Shown here: positions 1-7,286 of the stretch, piece after piece | Layout of the letters: every line of letters starts with the position of its first letter | Numbering within the stretch: the first letter of the stretch is position 1 | Assembly (NCBI GenBank): GCA_964653595.1 | Contig: CAZZHH010000008.1 | Coordinates: forward strand, 1-64,000 | Direction of reading: 5' to 3' | DNA from: JBAXTE01 sp964653595 | Lineage (GTDB): Bacteria; Bacteroidota; Bacteroidia; Bacteroidales; WCHB1-69 | Length of the DNA stretch: 64,000 nucleotides | Translations under genes and position numbers: made by a program | Notes under the pieces: model-generated | What the model saw: only the letters and a program-made list of their open reading frames with translations | The model's database searches: none | What the model was told of the DNA's origin: nothing

Positions 1-850
1 CCCAGTTTAATAAGTTTTCTAATATATTGTAAGTGTTTTTTGCATGTTCGTTGATCGTTTTTGCGTGATTTTTAGTCTCTGTGATATCTATAACATCCCA
101 TCTATTCATCATCAATTCAGAAAAACCGATGATTATGGTAAATGGACTTCGTAAATCATGTGCAATGATAGAAAAAAGTTTGTCTCTGGTTGCTAATAAC
201 TCTTTTAGCTTTTCTGTTTGGTGATAAATTTGTTCATTTTTTTCCTCTAAATCTTTATTTCTAGAGATCAATAACTCCTTTTGTGAATTCAAATCTTCGT
301 TTAACATGTCTTGTGAAGTTTGCATCTTCTCAATGGTGCTAAAAATGTAATAAATTGCAATATGATAGATAACTGCACTGAAAATTAAAATTGGAGCGTT
401 GTTTACTAAAAATTGATAGTCAGTTCGAAATAGAACCATCGTATAAAGTGCTAAATAGGTAATCACGATGTGAAATATGCTTTTTTTTCCGCAATAAAGG
501 CCATAAACTGGAATAAACATAAATAAAATGAGTGCGTTGCGCAAAAACATATTGGTGAACTCCGGATCTTTGACTGTGTAAAATAAATCACTCAATAATA
601 AATTTAATAGTAATCCTATAATCTGGATTTGAACTATGTATTTTATGCTTATTTTTTTAAGTATAAACAAAAGTATTACAACGAAAGAAGCAATTATGTT
701 GATAACATTTAGTATGTATACTGGTAGTGTAAAATCTAAAAAAATTATGTCTAAGACATAACCGATGATCATGATGATTGAAAAAATATAAATTAATGTC
801 CTATTTTTCAGTGGGTTAAATCTTCCCCGGTTATATGCTTGAAGATTCAT
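1..850 (-). CDS. Membrane sensor histidine kinase, 3' end outside the window
   Basis: The open frame starts at the ATG at 850 and runs off the left edge, so only about 283 residues are visible. The first ~170 residues hold about six hydrophobic segments. A charged coiled-coil-like stretch follows (about 172-222), then a histidine kinase H-box, FSIIAHDLRSPF, with the phosphoacceptor His at about residue 231. The DHp domain continues to the window edge; the ATPase domain must lie beyond it. The protein has no recognisable periplasmic sensor domain, so the signal may be sensed in or near the membrane. It most likely autophosphorylates and passes phosphate to a response regulator not seen here. 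No response regulator gene is adjacent on the visible side. Confidence 0.85.
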   Translation of the reverse strand, partial: MNLQAYNRGRFNPLKNRTLIYIFSIIMIIGYVLDIIFLDFTLPVYILNVINIIASFVVILLFILKKISIKYIVQIQIIGLLLNLLLSDLFYTVKDPEFTNMFLRNALILFMFIPVYGLYCGKKSIFHIVITYLALYTMVLFRTDYQFLVNNAPILIFSAVIYHIAIYYIFSTIEKMQTSQDMLNEDLNSQKELLISRNKDLEEKNEQIYHQTEKLKELLATRDKLFSIIAHDLRSPFTIIIGFSELMMNRWDVIDITETKNHAKTINEHAKNTYNILENLLNW

Positions 851-979
851 AATTCTTTAAATTGGTTTATTATTGTGAGCAAAATGAAAGATTATAATTA
901 TATGACCATAAAATACAATTGGTTGGTGTCTTAAATCTCAATTTTCTAAGGTTATGCATAATTTTATGAGGTGAAATAA

Positions 980-1007
980 AAAACCGCTCAGTTTCCTGAA
1001 CGGTTTT
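980..1007 (-). terminator. Rho-independent terminator behind tRNA-Pro
   Basis: An inverted repeat pairs AAAACCG with CGGTTTT, followed inward by TCAG/CTGA around a TTTC loop with one mismatch. Read on the minus strand it lies 7 bases after the tRNA 3' end and is followed by a T-rich run. Confidence 0.7.
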
Positions 1008-1014
1008 ATGTTTG

Positions 1015-1088
1015 TCGGGGTAAGAAGACTCGAACTTCCGACCTCTTGCACCCCATGCAAGCACGCTAGCCAACTGCGCCACACCCCG
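1015..1088 (-). tRNA. tRNA-Pro (anticodon GGG)
   Basis: The minus strand folds as a 74-nt cloverleaf. The acceptor stem is CGGGGTG/TACCCCG with discriminator A. The D arm has a four-pair stem. The anticodon stem is CTTGC/GCAAG with loop ATGGGGT, which puts GGG at positions 34-36 after the invariant U33. The T arm is GGAAG-TTCGAGT-CTTCT. CCA is not encoded. The CGGGGTGTGGCGCAG start and the A73 discriminator are typical of tRNA-Pro. Confidence 0.93.
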
Positions 1089-1223
1089 ATTAAATATAGA
1101 TATTGACCTTATTTGATTGCAAAATTACATTTTTTTTGGAATGTTTCAAAATATTATTTTCTCTAAAAATGTCATTTTGCTATAATCTAATGTCGAGGTT
1201 CAAAAGATCGGATAAAAAAATAG

Positions 1224-1254
1224 TTGTAAAAGCTCTCTTATTTTAGTATTTTTG
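1224..1254 (+). promoter_or_regulatory. Promoter of the T9SS type B protein gene
   Basis: TATTTTTG at 1247-1254 fits the Bacteroidota -7 consensus TAnnTTTG, with TTG at 1224-1226 about 20 bases upstream as the -33 element. Transcription should start near 1260. Confidence 0.6.
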
Positions 1255-1331
1255 TATTTGGAAAAGCAACTAATTAACAATTCTTATTGTCTAATAAACG
1301 TTCAAATACACACTTTAATTTCGGATTAAAA

Positions 1332-3359
1332 ATGAAAAAATCCTTTTATATATTGTTCCTCTTTTTTGTTTCTTTTTTTATTACAAAACTAGAGGCTCAG
1401 ATTTCCGTTACAAGTATAACCCCAAATTCGGCGGTGCAAAATGTGCTTTTGGGGACTGGAGTGGTAGCCACTAATGTTCAATTTACAGGTACAAATGTAG
1501 CCATGGGAAAATTTGTTTCTACGTCTCCATCTATGCCTTTTTCTAGTGGTATTGTCTTGAGTTCTGGTGTGGCTACAGGAGTTGTTGGCTCGGCAAGTAG
1601 TTTTGCCAGTACAAACAATAATCAAGGTTCTGATCCACAATTAGCTGCAATTGCAACGGGTGTTGTAAAAGATGCTGCAGTACTTGAATTTGACTTTATT
1701 CCAGAATCAGATACTATTCGTTTTCGATATATTTTTGCCAGCGAAGAGTATCCTGAGTATGTAGATGCTACTGTAAATGATGTTTTTGGTTTTTTTATTT
1801 CAGGTGTTAATCCTTATGGAGGGGTTTATACGAATAAAAATATTGCATTGATTCCCAATACGAATACACCTGTAGCAATCAACAATGTAAATCACATAAC
1901 TAATTCACAATATTACATAAATAATGCTTCAAGCACATCCTTGATTTTTGACGGGAAAACCGTAATTCTTACTGCATGGGCGCTTGTAGTTCCATGTACA
2001 CAATACCATATAAAATTGGCTATTGGTGATGTTACAGATGCTATTTATGACTCTGGTGTTTTTTTGGAAGCAAATAGCTTTAGCAGTCCTAAGGTTACAA
2101 TAACTCCCACTTTCTTGTCGGATATTAGTCCTGGTAATTCTATTGAGGGTTGTAGCGATGCTCAGTTAACAATAAGATTACCTTATATTCCTGCAAATGA
2201 TTATTGGTTAGATTACTTTTTAACTGGAACTGCAACTAAAAACTTGGATTACACTTTAAATCCTTATAATCCAGATTATATTGTTGTCCCTGGAGGTCAA
2301 GATTCTGTGATAATTAACGTCCATCCTTTAGATGACACTGATTCAGAACCTACCGAAACAATTAATTTTATAATTAAAACATCGCTGTGTTATGATATTT
2401 TTGATACCGTACCCGTAAATATCATTAATAGAGATCAAATAACCCTCCAATTAAATTCGGATACGCTGGTTTGCGAGGGGATGAATGCCAATATGGAAGC
2501 TATTGTTGGAGGAGGGATTCCTCCTTATCAATACTTGTGGAATAATGGTTCTACCAATTTAACGCAATCTTTAATTCCCACCGACAGTATTTCAAATTAC
2601 ATTTTTTCGGTTACAGATGTTTGTAATTTCAGTAAAAGTGATACGGTTACTATTGTTAAATCCTATGTCTCTATCAACTTACGATCCGATACTACCATTT
2701 GTGAGGGTGGTTCAGTTCCTCTGTATGGCATAGGCACAGGCACACTTGAATGGGAAAATTTAGTTGGTGAATTTCCGGTTGTTTCCCCAATTCAAAATTC
2801 AGTATATGTTGGATCAGTTACTAACATATGTGGCACTGCTAGAGATACAGTTTTGGTAAATGTTGATTTAATTCCATATTTTTCTTTAGGAAACGATACG
2901 ATTGTGTGCGACCAACATCCAATAGTGATAGGAGTAGAGCAAGATTTCGATGCATCTTTTCTATGGTCAAATGGTCATACATCGAATTATTTAAACATAT
3001 CTACTCCTGGGGAATATATTCTTAGCAAAGAACGAGGTACATGTAGTTTTTCAGATACTATTACCATTGGTGCTGGTTTTTGTGATTGGTGGATTCCAAA
3101 CGCATTTTCACCAGATATTTCTGGAATCAATGAACAATTTAAACCGGTGGGAGTGCCATTTTCTCAGTATGAACTAATTGTTTATGATCGTTGGGGAGAA
3201 ATAATCTTCTTCTCAAATGATTGGAGTAAAGGTTGGGATGGAACTTATCAGAATGTAAAAGTGCCCATGGGTATATACATATATCAAATTTGGGGTGAAA
3301 CTCAAAATTCCAAAATGAAAGTGCTTATCAAGCAAGATCAACTTACACTTATTAGGTAG
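1332..3359 (+). CDS. Secreted choice-of-anchor L protein with T9SS type B C-terminal sorting domain
   Basis: The protein has about 675 residues. A signal peptide (MKKSFYILFLFF...EAQ, residues 1-23) is followed by a choice-of-anchor L domain. Its hallmark FRYIFASEEYPEY lies near residues 130-143. The middle holds Ig/PKD-like repeats with paired cysteines. The last ~90 residues form a CHU_C / gliding-motility C-terminal domain (IPNAFSP...YDRWGE...WDG...GIYIYQI), the type B signal for the type IX secretion system. It should therefore cross the outer membrane and be released or attached at the surface, perhaps as an adhesin. A TTG at 1287 in the same frame would add 15 residues, but only the ATG at 1332 starts directly with the signal peptide. 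The precise function is unknown. Confidence 0.85.
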   Translation: MKKSFYILFLFFVSFFITKLEAQISVTSITPNSAVQNVLLGTGVVATNVQFTGTNVAMGKFVSTSPSMPFSSGIVLSSGVATGVVGSASSFASTNNNQGSDPQLAAIATGVVKDAAVLEFDFIPESDTIRFRYIFASEEYPEYVDATVNDVFGFFISGVNPYGGVYTNKNIALIPNTNTPVAINNVNHITNSQYYINNASSTSLIFDGKTVILTAWALVVPCTQYHIKLAIGDVTDAIYDSGVFLEANSFSSPKVTITPTFLSDISPGNSIEGCSDAQLTIRLPYIPANDYWLDYFLTGTATKNLDYTLNPYNPDYIVVPGGQDSVIINVHPLDDTDSEPTETINFIIKTSLCYDIFDTVPVNIINRDQITLQLNSDTLVCEGMNANMEAIVGGGIPPYQYLWNNGSTNLTQSLIPTDSISNYIFSVTDVCNFSKSDTVTIVKSYVSINLRSDTTICEGGSVPLYGIGTGTLEWENLVGEFPVVSPIQNSVYVGSVTNICGTARDTVLVNVDLIPYFSLGNDTIVCDQHPIVIGVEQDFDASFLWSNGHTSNYLNISTPGEYILSKERGTCSFSDTITIGAGFCDWWIPNAFSPDISGINEQFKPVGVPFSQYELIVYDRWGEIIFFSNDWSKGWDGTYQNVKVPMGIYIYQIWGETQNSKMKVLIKQDQLTLIR

Positions 3360-3391
3360 TTATCGCTCAGTGTAAAAAAGCCGACCCGCAA

Positions 3392-3450
3392 ATGGCACAT
3401 TTGGTTTTTCCCGACACACGAGCCAACGCTCAAAAAACCAAAAGAGCCAT
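3392..3450. repeat. Left boundary hairpin of the R-M island
   Basis: ATGGC (3392-3396) and TTTGGTTTTT (3400-3409) pair with AAAAACCAAA (3433-3442) and GCCAT (3446-3450). They are separated by a symmetric internal loop ACA/AGA. The terminal loop contains AGCCAACGCTCAA. The same layout with different stem sequence recurs at 6949-7007. Confidence 0.75.
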
Positions 3451-3506
3451 TTTTTTGCCACCGCTCGAAAGAAAATAAACAAAAATGAACAGAGATTCAA
3501 AATTTA

Positions 3507-3541
3507 TCCGTAATTTTGTCCGTGTACGTAAAACCGTCCGT
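3507..3541. repeat. Short TCCGT direct repeats just before the methyltransferase start
   Basis: TCCGT occurs at 3507-3511, 3519-3523 and 3537-3541, with ACCGT at 3533-3537. A longer match, TCCGTAATT, is repeated at 3507-3515 and 3537-3545. The array ends at the methyltransferase ATG (3546), so it could be a binding site for a regulator or for the integrase-type DNA-binding domain of that protein. This is inference. Confidence 0.5.
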
Positions 3542-3545
3542 AATT

Positions 3546-5753
3546 ATGGCGACAATTAATTTTTATCTCGACAAACCAGACAAGAAAGGGCTTGCCCCTA
3601 TTCATTTAAGGATTAACTGCTCTGGTACACAAATTAAGTTAGCGACAGGGCAAAAGATTGACCCAGAACTTTTTGACAAGAAAAGACAAAGGGTTAAAGG
3701 GATTACAATTGAAGCAACTGAGACAAATCACTATTTGAATTTTCTCAATGAACGTGCAGATGAATTATTACATCATTCCAACAAAAAAACTTTTTCACAA
3801 GACGAAATCAAAGACATTCTCAATCAACATATTGATGGGTACAAAGAAAATCACACAGTAAATATTGTAAAGGAACAGATTTCTCTTTATGGTAAACCTT
3901 TCACATTTATTGACTTGTTTGCAGGTGCAGGAGGTTTTAGTGAAGGCTTTTTACAAGCAGAAGTTCATAATAAATTCTTTGACTTCATTGCTGCAAGCGA
4001 CATAAATGAAAACTGCGAACTCACTCACATAGTAAGATACAACCATCAACTAGGATTGAATGCGGAATTTTTAAAACAGGACATTACAGAACCTGATTTT
4101 TTAGATAACCTTTTACAAAAAATTGGGAACAAAAAAATTGATGTGGTTTGTGGTGGACCGCCTTGCCAGAGTTTTAGTTTGGCAGGAAAGAGAAAGAAAT
4201 TTGATAAAAAAGATGATTTATTCTCACATTATCTTGAAGTAATTAAAATATTGCAACCGAAGTACTTTGTAATGGAGAATGTAAAAGGCATCCTTACAAA
4301 GGAAAATGGGAAAATAAAGGATTTAATCATTCAGGAAATCAATTCAATAGTTGACATTAAAGAAATTCCAGTTTTAGTTTCATTTATTAGAAAAATGAAA
4401 TCTGATAAAAATAGTTTTTTACTTGAAAGTATTGTTAAGCGAGTTGAAATTGAAAAATTAAGGGATGCTGAAATTGAAATAGGCAGGGAAGAATTTATTC
4501 GATTTGTAGATAATAGATTCAAGCAACTAACACCCAAAATTGCAGATTATAAAACCAGTAAAACGGACTCAAGAATAAATACCATTAGACACGGATTCAA
4601 TATACTTGCCAGAACCAAAGAATGGGAAAAACTAAAACGAGACATCATTAAAGAGAAAGACTTCTGTAATATTGATAGTGACGCATTTGTAGAAACATTC
4701 ACAACTTTCTTAACTCATATTGGCTCTGAAAATGTAATTGAACAGATTGAACTTGCATTTAAAGAACTCAAAGTTCCTTTCGATTATAAAAAAGACTGTT
4801 CTGATATAATAACAGCACTTAAAATCTACACTAATTCATTTGATGAAACCGTAGATATCCTATTGAACCTATGTTCTGAACAAGAGAAATCTGAACTCAA
4901 CAAGATTCTGGACAGCATTAGACTTTACAAAATTGAAAAACCATTTGTAGCAAACGCCTCAAATTATGGTGTTCCGCAAAATCGTGAACGAGTGCTTTTT
5001 ATCGGTTGCAGAAAAGACCAAAAATTTATTTCAGAGATACCACAAACCGTAAAGGGAAATGAAAAAGTAACCATTTTTGAAGCTTTATATGACCTTGATT
5101 TTATTGGTAACAATCAAGAAGCTCATCACTATGAACTAGTTGATATTTCAAAACAATTCAATGGTACAGCCGAAAAAATGAAAAGCCTTTTGAAGAAAAG
5201 GACTATTGACGGCAAGGAAAATCCTAAGACTGGGAAATCATTTGCAGAATGGTCAAGAGAAGGTCGATTAATCGAAAGATATCAACCTAAAACAAAACCT
5301 TTTTACGTGAGAAATTTTGAAGGACTTCAAAAGGGAGAAAAATATTTTGATATTCTGAATAATCATAAAACGAGCAATCAAAATGATGATGTAATTAAAC
5401 GGCTTGAAATCATCCTGAAAAATGGAGATTATAAAAAGGCTCAATGTGAAATAGATGATTGTGGATTGACTTCAAACAAAAGAAATTACAATGTATTGAA
5501 ACCAGATGAACAAAGTTCAACCATTATGACAATCCCAGATGATTATGTTCATTACAACTCACCAAGGGCATTGACAGTTCGTGAAATGGCAAGGCTTCAA
5601 TCATTTGATGATACTTTTGTTTTTCAAGGAAAGCGTTCAACTGGTGGTAATAATAGAAAGACAGAAGTTCCGCAATATACTTTGGTTGGTAATGCCGTTC
5701 CGCCATTATTGGCAAGAGCAATTGCCACAGAGATTTTAAAAAATATTAAATGA
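3546..5753 (+). CDS. DNA (cytosine-5) methyltransferase with N-terminal integrase-type arm DNA-binding domain
   Basis: The first ~75 residues (MATINFYLDK...KGLAPIHLRI...FDKKRQRV...) resemble the arm DNA-binding domain of Bacteroidota tyrosine recombinases, but no recombinase catalytic domain follows. A C5 methyltransferase does. Motif I FAGAGGFSEG is at about 126-135, motif IV PPCQSF has its catalytic Cys at about 207, motif VI is ENV at about 245, motif VIII NYGVPQNRERV at about 473-483, and motifs IX and X (RALTVREMARLQSF, LVGNAVPP) are at the C terminus. About 215 residues separate motifs VI and VIII, far more than usual. The protein has 735 residues. The in-frame TTG at 3516 is less likely than the ATG at 3546. 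It overlaps the endonuclease gene by 4 bases (ATGA) and should protect host DNA from that enzyme. Confidence 0.9.
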   Translation: MATINFYLDKPDKKGLAPIHLRINCSGTQIKLATGQKIDPELFDKKRQRVKGITIEATETNHYLNFLNERADELLHHSNKKTFSQDEIKDILNQHIDGYKENHTVNIVKEQISLYGKPFTFIDLFAGAGGFSEGFLQAEVHNKFFDFIAASDINENCELTHIVRYNHQLGLNAEFLKQDITEPDFLDNLLQKIGNKKIDVVCGGPPCQSFSLAGKRKKFDKKDDLFSHYLEVIKILQPKYFVMENVKGILTKENGKIKDLIIQEINSIVDIKEIPVLVSFIRKMKSDKNSFLLESIVKRVEIEKLRDAEIEIGREEFIRFVDNRFKQLTPKIADYKTSKTDSRINTIRHGFNILARTKEWEKLKRDIIKEKDFCNIDSDAFVETFTTFLTHIGSENVIEQIELAFKELKVPFDYKKDCSDIITALKIYTNSFDETVDILLNLCSEQEKSELNKILDSIRLYKIEKPFVANASNYGVPQNRERVLFIGCRKDQKFISEIPQTVKGNEKVTIFEALYDLDFIGNNQEAHHYELVDISKQFNGTAEKMKSLLKKRTIDGKENPKTGKSFAEWSREGRLIERYQPKTKPFYVRNFEGLQKGEKYFDILNNHKTSNQNDDVIKRLEIILKNGDYKKAQCEIDDCGLTSNKRNYNVLKPDEQSSTIMTIPDDYVHYNSPRALTVREMARLQSFDDTFVFQGKRSTGGNNRKTEVPQYTLVGNAVPPLLARAIATEILKNIK

Positions 5754-6928
5754 GAGCACTAACAGAAGTAGAACAGTCAAAAATTAAAATCCTGACCAAA
5801 AATCAGGTTTCCCTTTCTCTAATTGAGCCAACTGAAACTGGTTTAAAGAAATCAATAATGGATGCCACTGGCTCAGTTAGAAGTTTTCTAAAAGAGAACA
5901 ACATTCACGACTATGATATTCAAGGGCAAGGACAAGAAAACAAAGTTCAAATTGAAGCACTAATTTATCAGGACTTTCAAGTAATTCATTCCACAGCTTC
6001 TTTATACAGACCACAAACTAAAAAAGGAGACCCGAGAATTTGGTTTTCTGGACTTACCAAAATTGCAAATCCCAACGATTTGATTGCAATGATTTTTTAT
6101 TCTGGCTCTTTTCATATTTTTAATTTAACGCAATTAAATGTAGAAGCATTATTAATCTCGAACCTGATAAATCCACTAAAAGAGTTGATTTTAGAAATCA
6201 GCGGTAAAGCCAACGAAATAGCATTTGAGCTATTAGCTATGTTGAGAAAAGTTGCCAGTGCGGGTCCTATTCCCTCAATGGTTGCGGCAGATACTTCTGT
6301 TGGGAGAACTTTAGAGACTGCCTTGGGTATTGACATCAATTCATCCAAACATCCCGACTACAAAGGAATAGAACTAAAATCGTTTAGAAGTAGTCGAACG
6401 AACAGGAAAAACTTATTTGCACAAGTTCCAGAGTGGACATTAAGTAAATTCAAAAGTTCAGCAGAAATTTTAGATGCATTCGGTTATCATCGTGCTGAAG
6501 ATTTTAAACTTTATTGCACCGTTTCAGCAATTACACGAAACTCACAAGGATTGGCATTGAGACTTGATTCAGATGTAAAGCAACTCGTTGAAAATTCAGA
6601 CAAACCAGATATTGGTGATTTTGTCATCTGGCCTTTAAACACTTTACACAATAGACTTTTAGAAAAACATAAAGAAACCTTTTGGGTCGAAGCAACAAGC
6701 ACCTATGTTGACGGAAGAGAGCATTTTCAATATTCACTTGTAGAACATACCAAAAAACCTATCACATCACAATTTGACATTCTGATTGACCAAGGAATAA
6801 TTACACTTGACCACTTGATAAAGCGAAATGAAAAAGGAAAAGTAGTAGAGAAAGGACCAATATTTAAAATAAAACCCAAGGGACTAGATTTACTATTTCC
6901 ACCAAGTGAAAAATATAATTTGATATAA
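5750..6928 (+). CDS. Type II restriction endonuclease, MvaI/BcnI family
   Basis: The protein has 392 residues. The C-terminal half matches the MvaI/BcnI endonuclease fold as I know it. It contains HPDYKGIELKS, giving a PD-(D/E)xK-type triad D203, E208, K210 with the D-x4-E-x-K spacing reported for MvaI. This is followed by NLFAQVPEW, FWVEATS and a C-terminal IFKIKPKGLDLLFP block. The N-terminal ~190 residues are not recognised and may contact DNA. Family members cut CCWGG or CCSGG as monomers, but the specificity here cannot be read from sequence. Its start codon overlaps the methyltransferase stop (ATGA), so translation is probably coupled, with the methyltransferase made first. Confidence 0.85.
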   Translation: MRALTEVEQSKIKILTKNQVSLSLIEPTETGLKKSIMDATGSVRSFLKENNIHDYDIQGQGQENKVQIEALIYQDFQVIHSTASLYRPQTKKGDPRIWFSGLTKIANPNDLIAMIFYSGSFHIFNLTQLNVEALLISNLINPLKELILEISGKANEIAFELLAMLRKVASAGPIPSMVAADTSVGRTLETALGIDINSSKHPDYKGIELKSFRSSRTNRKNLFAQVPEWTLSKFKSSAEILDAFGYHRAEDFKLYCTVSAITRNSQGLALRLDSDVKQLVENSDKPDIGDFVIWPLNTLHNRLLEKHKETFWVEATSTYVDGREHFQYSLVEHTKKPITSQFDILIDQGIITLDHLIKRNEKGKVVEKGPIFKIKPKGLDLLFPPSEKYNLI

Positions 6929-6948
6929 TATGCCAGCACATAACAGCC

Positions 6949-7007
6949 ACACACATTGCCAAGTCGCACTAGCCCACGCTCAAGCCAAAACTTGGCAAAG
7001 AGTGTGT
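6949..7007. repeat. Right boundary hairpin of the R-M island
   Basis: ACAC(ACA)TTGCCAAG at 6949-6963 pairs with CTTGGCAA(AGA)GTGT at 6991-7005. It has the same ACA/AGA internal loop as the left hairpin and a terminal loop containing AGCCCACGCTCAA, one base different from the left copy. The stem sequences are unrelated, so structure and loop appear to be what is conserved. An open frame over this area is an artefact of the repeat. Confidence 0.75.
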
Positions 7008-7066
7008 CTGTCCAACCGCACGACCAAAACGACCGAAAAACAAGCGGACGAAAAAGAACACCGAAG

Positions 7067-7200
7067 CGATAACATCACCTATACGCAAGCAGGGGTTTCG
7101 TGCTTCGTAGGACAGGAAAGTGATAAAATTAAAGTTCAGTTCTTCGTAGGAAGTTCAGTAGTAAAATTCCCTGCCTGCGTATAGCTGAGAACCGTTGAAT
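7067..7200. repeat. Large attC-like inverted repeat at the island end
   Basis: CTATACGCAAGCAGGG (7079-7094) pairs with CCCTGCCTGCGTATAG (7169-7184) with one unpaired base per arm. Between them, CTTCGTAGGA is repeated at 7103-7112 and 7142-7151, with AAGTTCAGT-type repeats around the second copy. The element ends in GTTGAAT (7194-7200), which fits the GTTRRRY core of integron recombination sites. An imperfect partner, CGATAAC, lies at 7067-7073. The ~134-bp size falls in the attC range, but the resemblance is only structural. Confidence 0.5.
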
Positions 7201-7257
7201 CCATTTTTTAGAATTGAGTAGTAGCAATAAGTCTCCATTTTAAACGTTAAAAATGCG

Positions 7258-7265
7258 TACTTTTG
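7258..7265 (+). promoter_or_regulatory. -7 box of the LTA-synthase-like gene
   Basis: TACTTTTG matches TAnnTTTG. It overlaps the TTG at 7263 that would be the longest start, so that start would precede transcription. This favours the ATG at 7287. Confidence 0.6.
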
Positions 7266-7286
7266 TACCCTAATAATTTTAATGTA

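Larger units (their letters stand above)
3360..7200 (+). mobile_element. Restriction-modification island bounded by structured repeats
   Basis: This stretch holds only the methyltransferase and endonuclease genes plus their flanks. The flanks differ from the surrounding AT-rich DNA and carry hairpins of one design on both sides (3392-3450 and 6949-7007), with a further large inverted repeat at the right end. The boundaries are approximate. No integrase, transposase or target duplication that I can be sure of is present. I infer a cassette-like horizontally acquired unit. Confidence 0.5.

Noticed and set aside
870..1082. 70-residue open frame on the minus strand
   Set aside because: It lies over the tRNA-Pro gene and its terminator; the cloverleaf explains the sequence.
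1287..1331. TTG-initiated extension of the T9SS type B protein
   Set aside because: It would put 15 polar residues before a complete signal peptide; the ATG at 1332 is better.
3546..3770. Possible remnant of a tyrosine recombinase gene
   Set aside because: The frame continues uninterrupted into the methyltransferase, and no recombinase catalytic domain is present, so a fusion fits better than a broken gene.
6930..7184. 84-residue open frame after the endonuclease gene
   Set aside because: It spans the two inverted-repeat elements and has no protein-like features.
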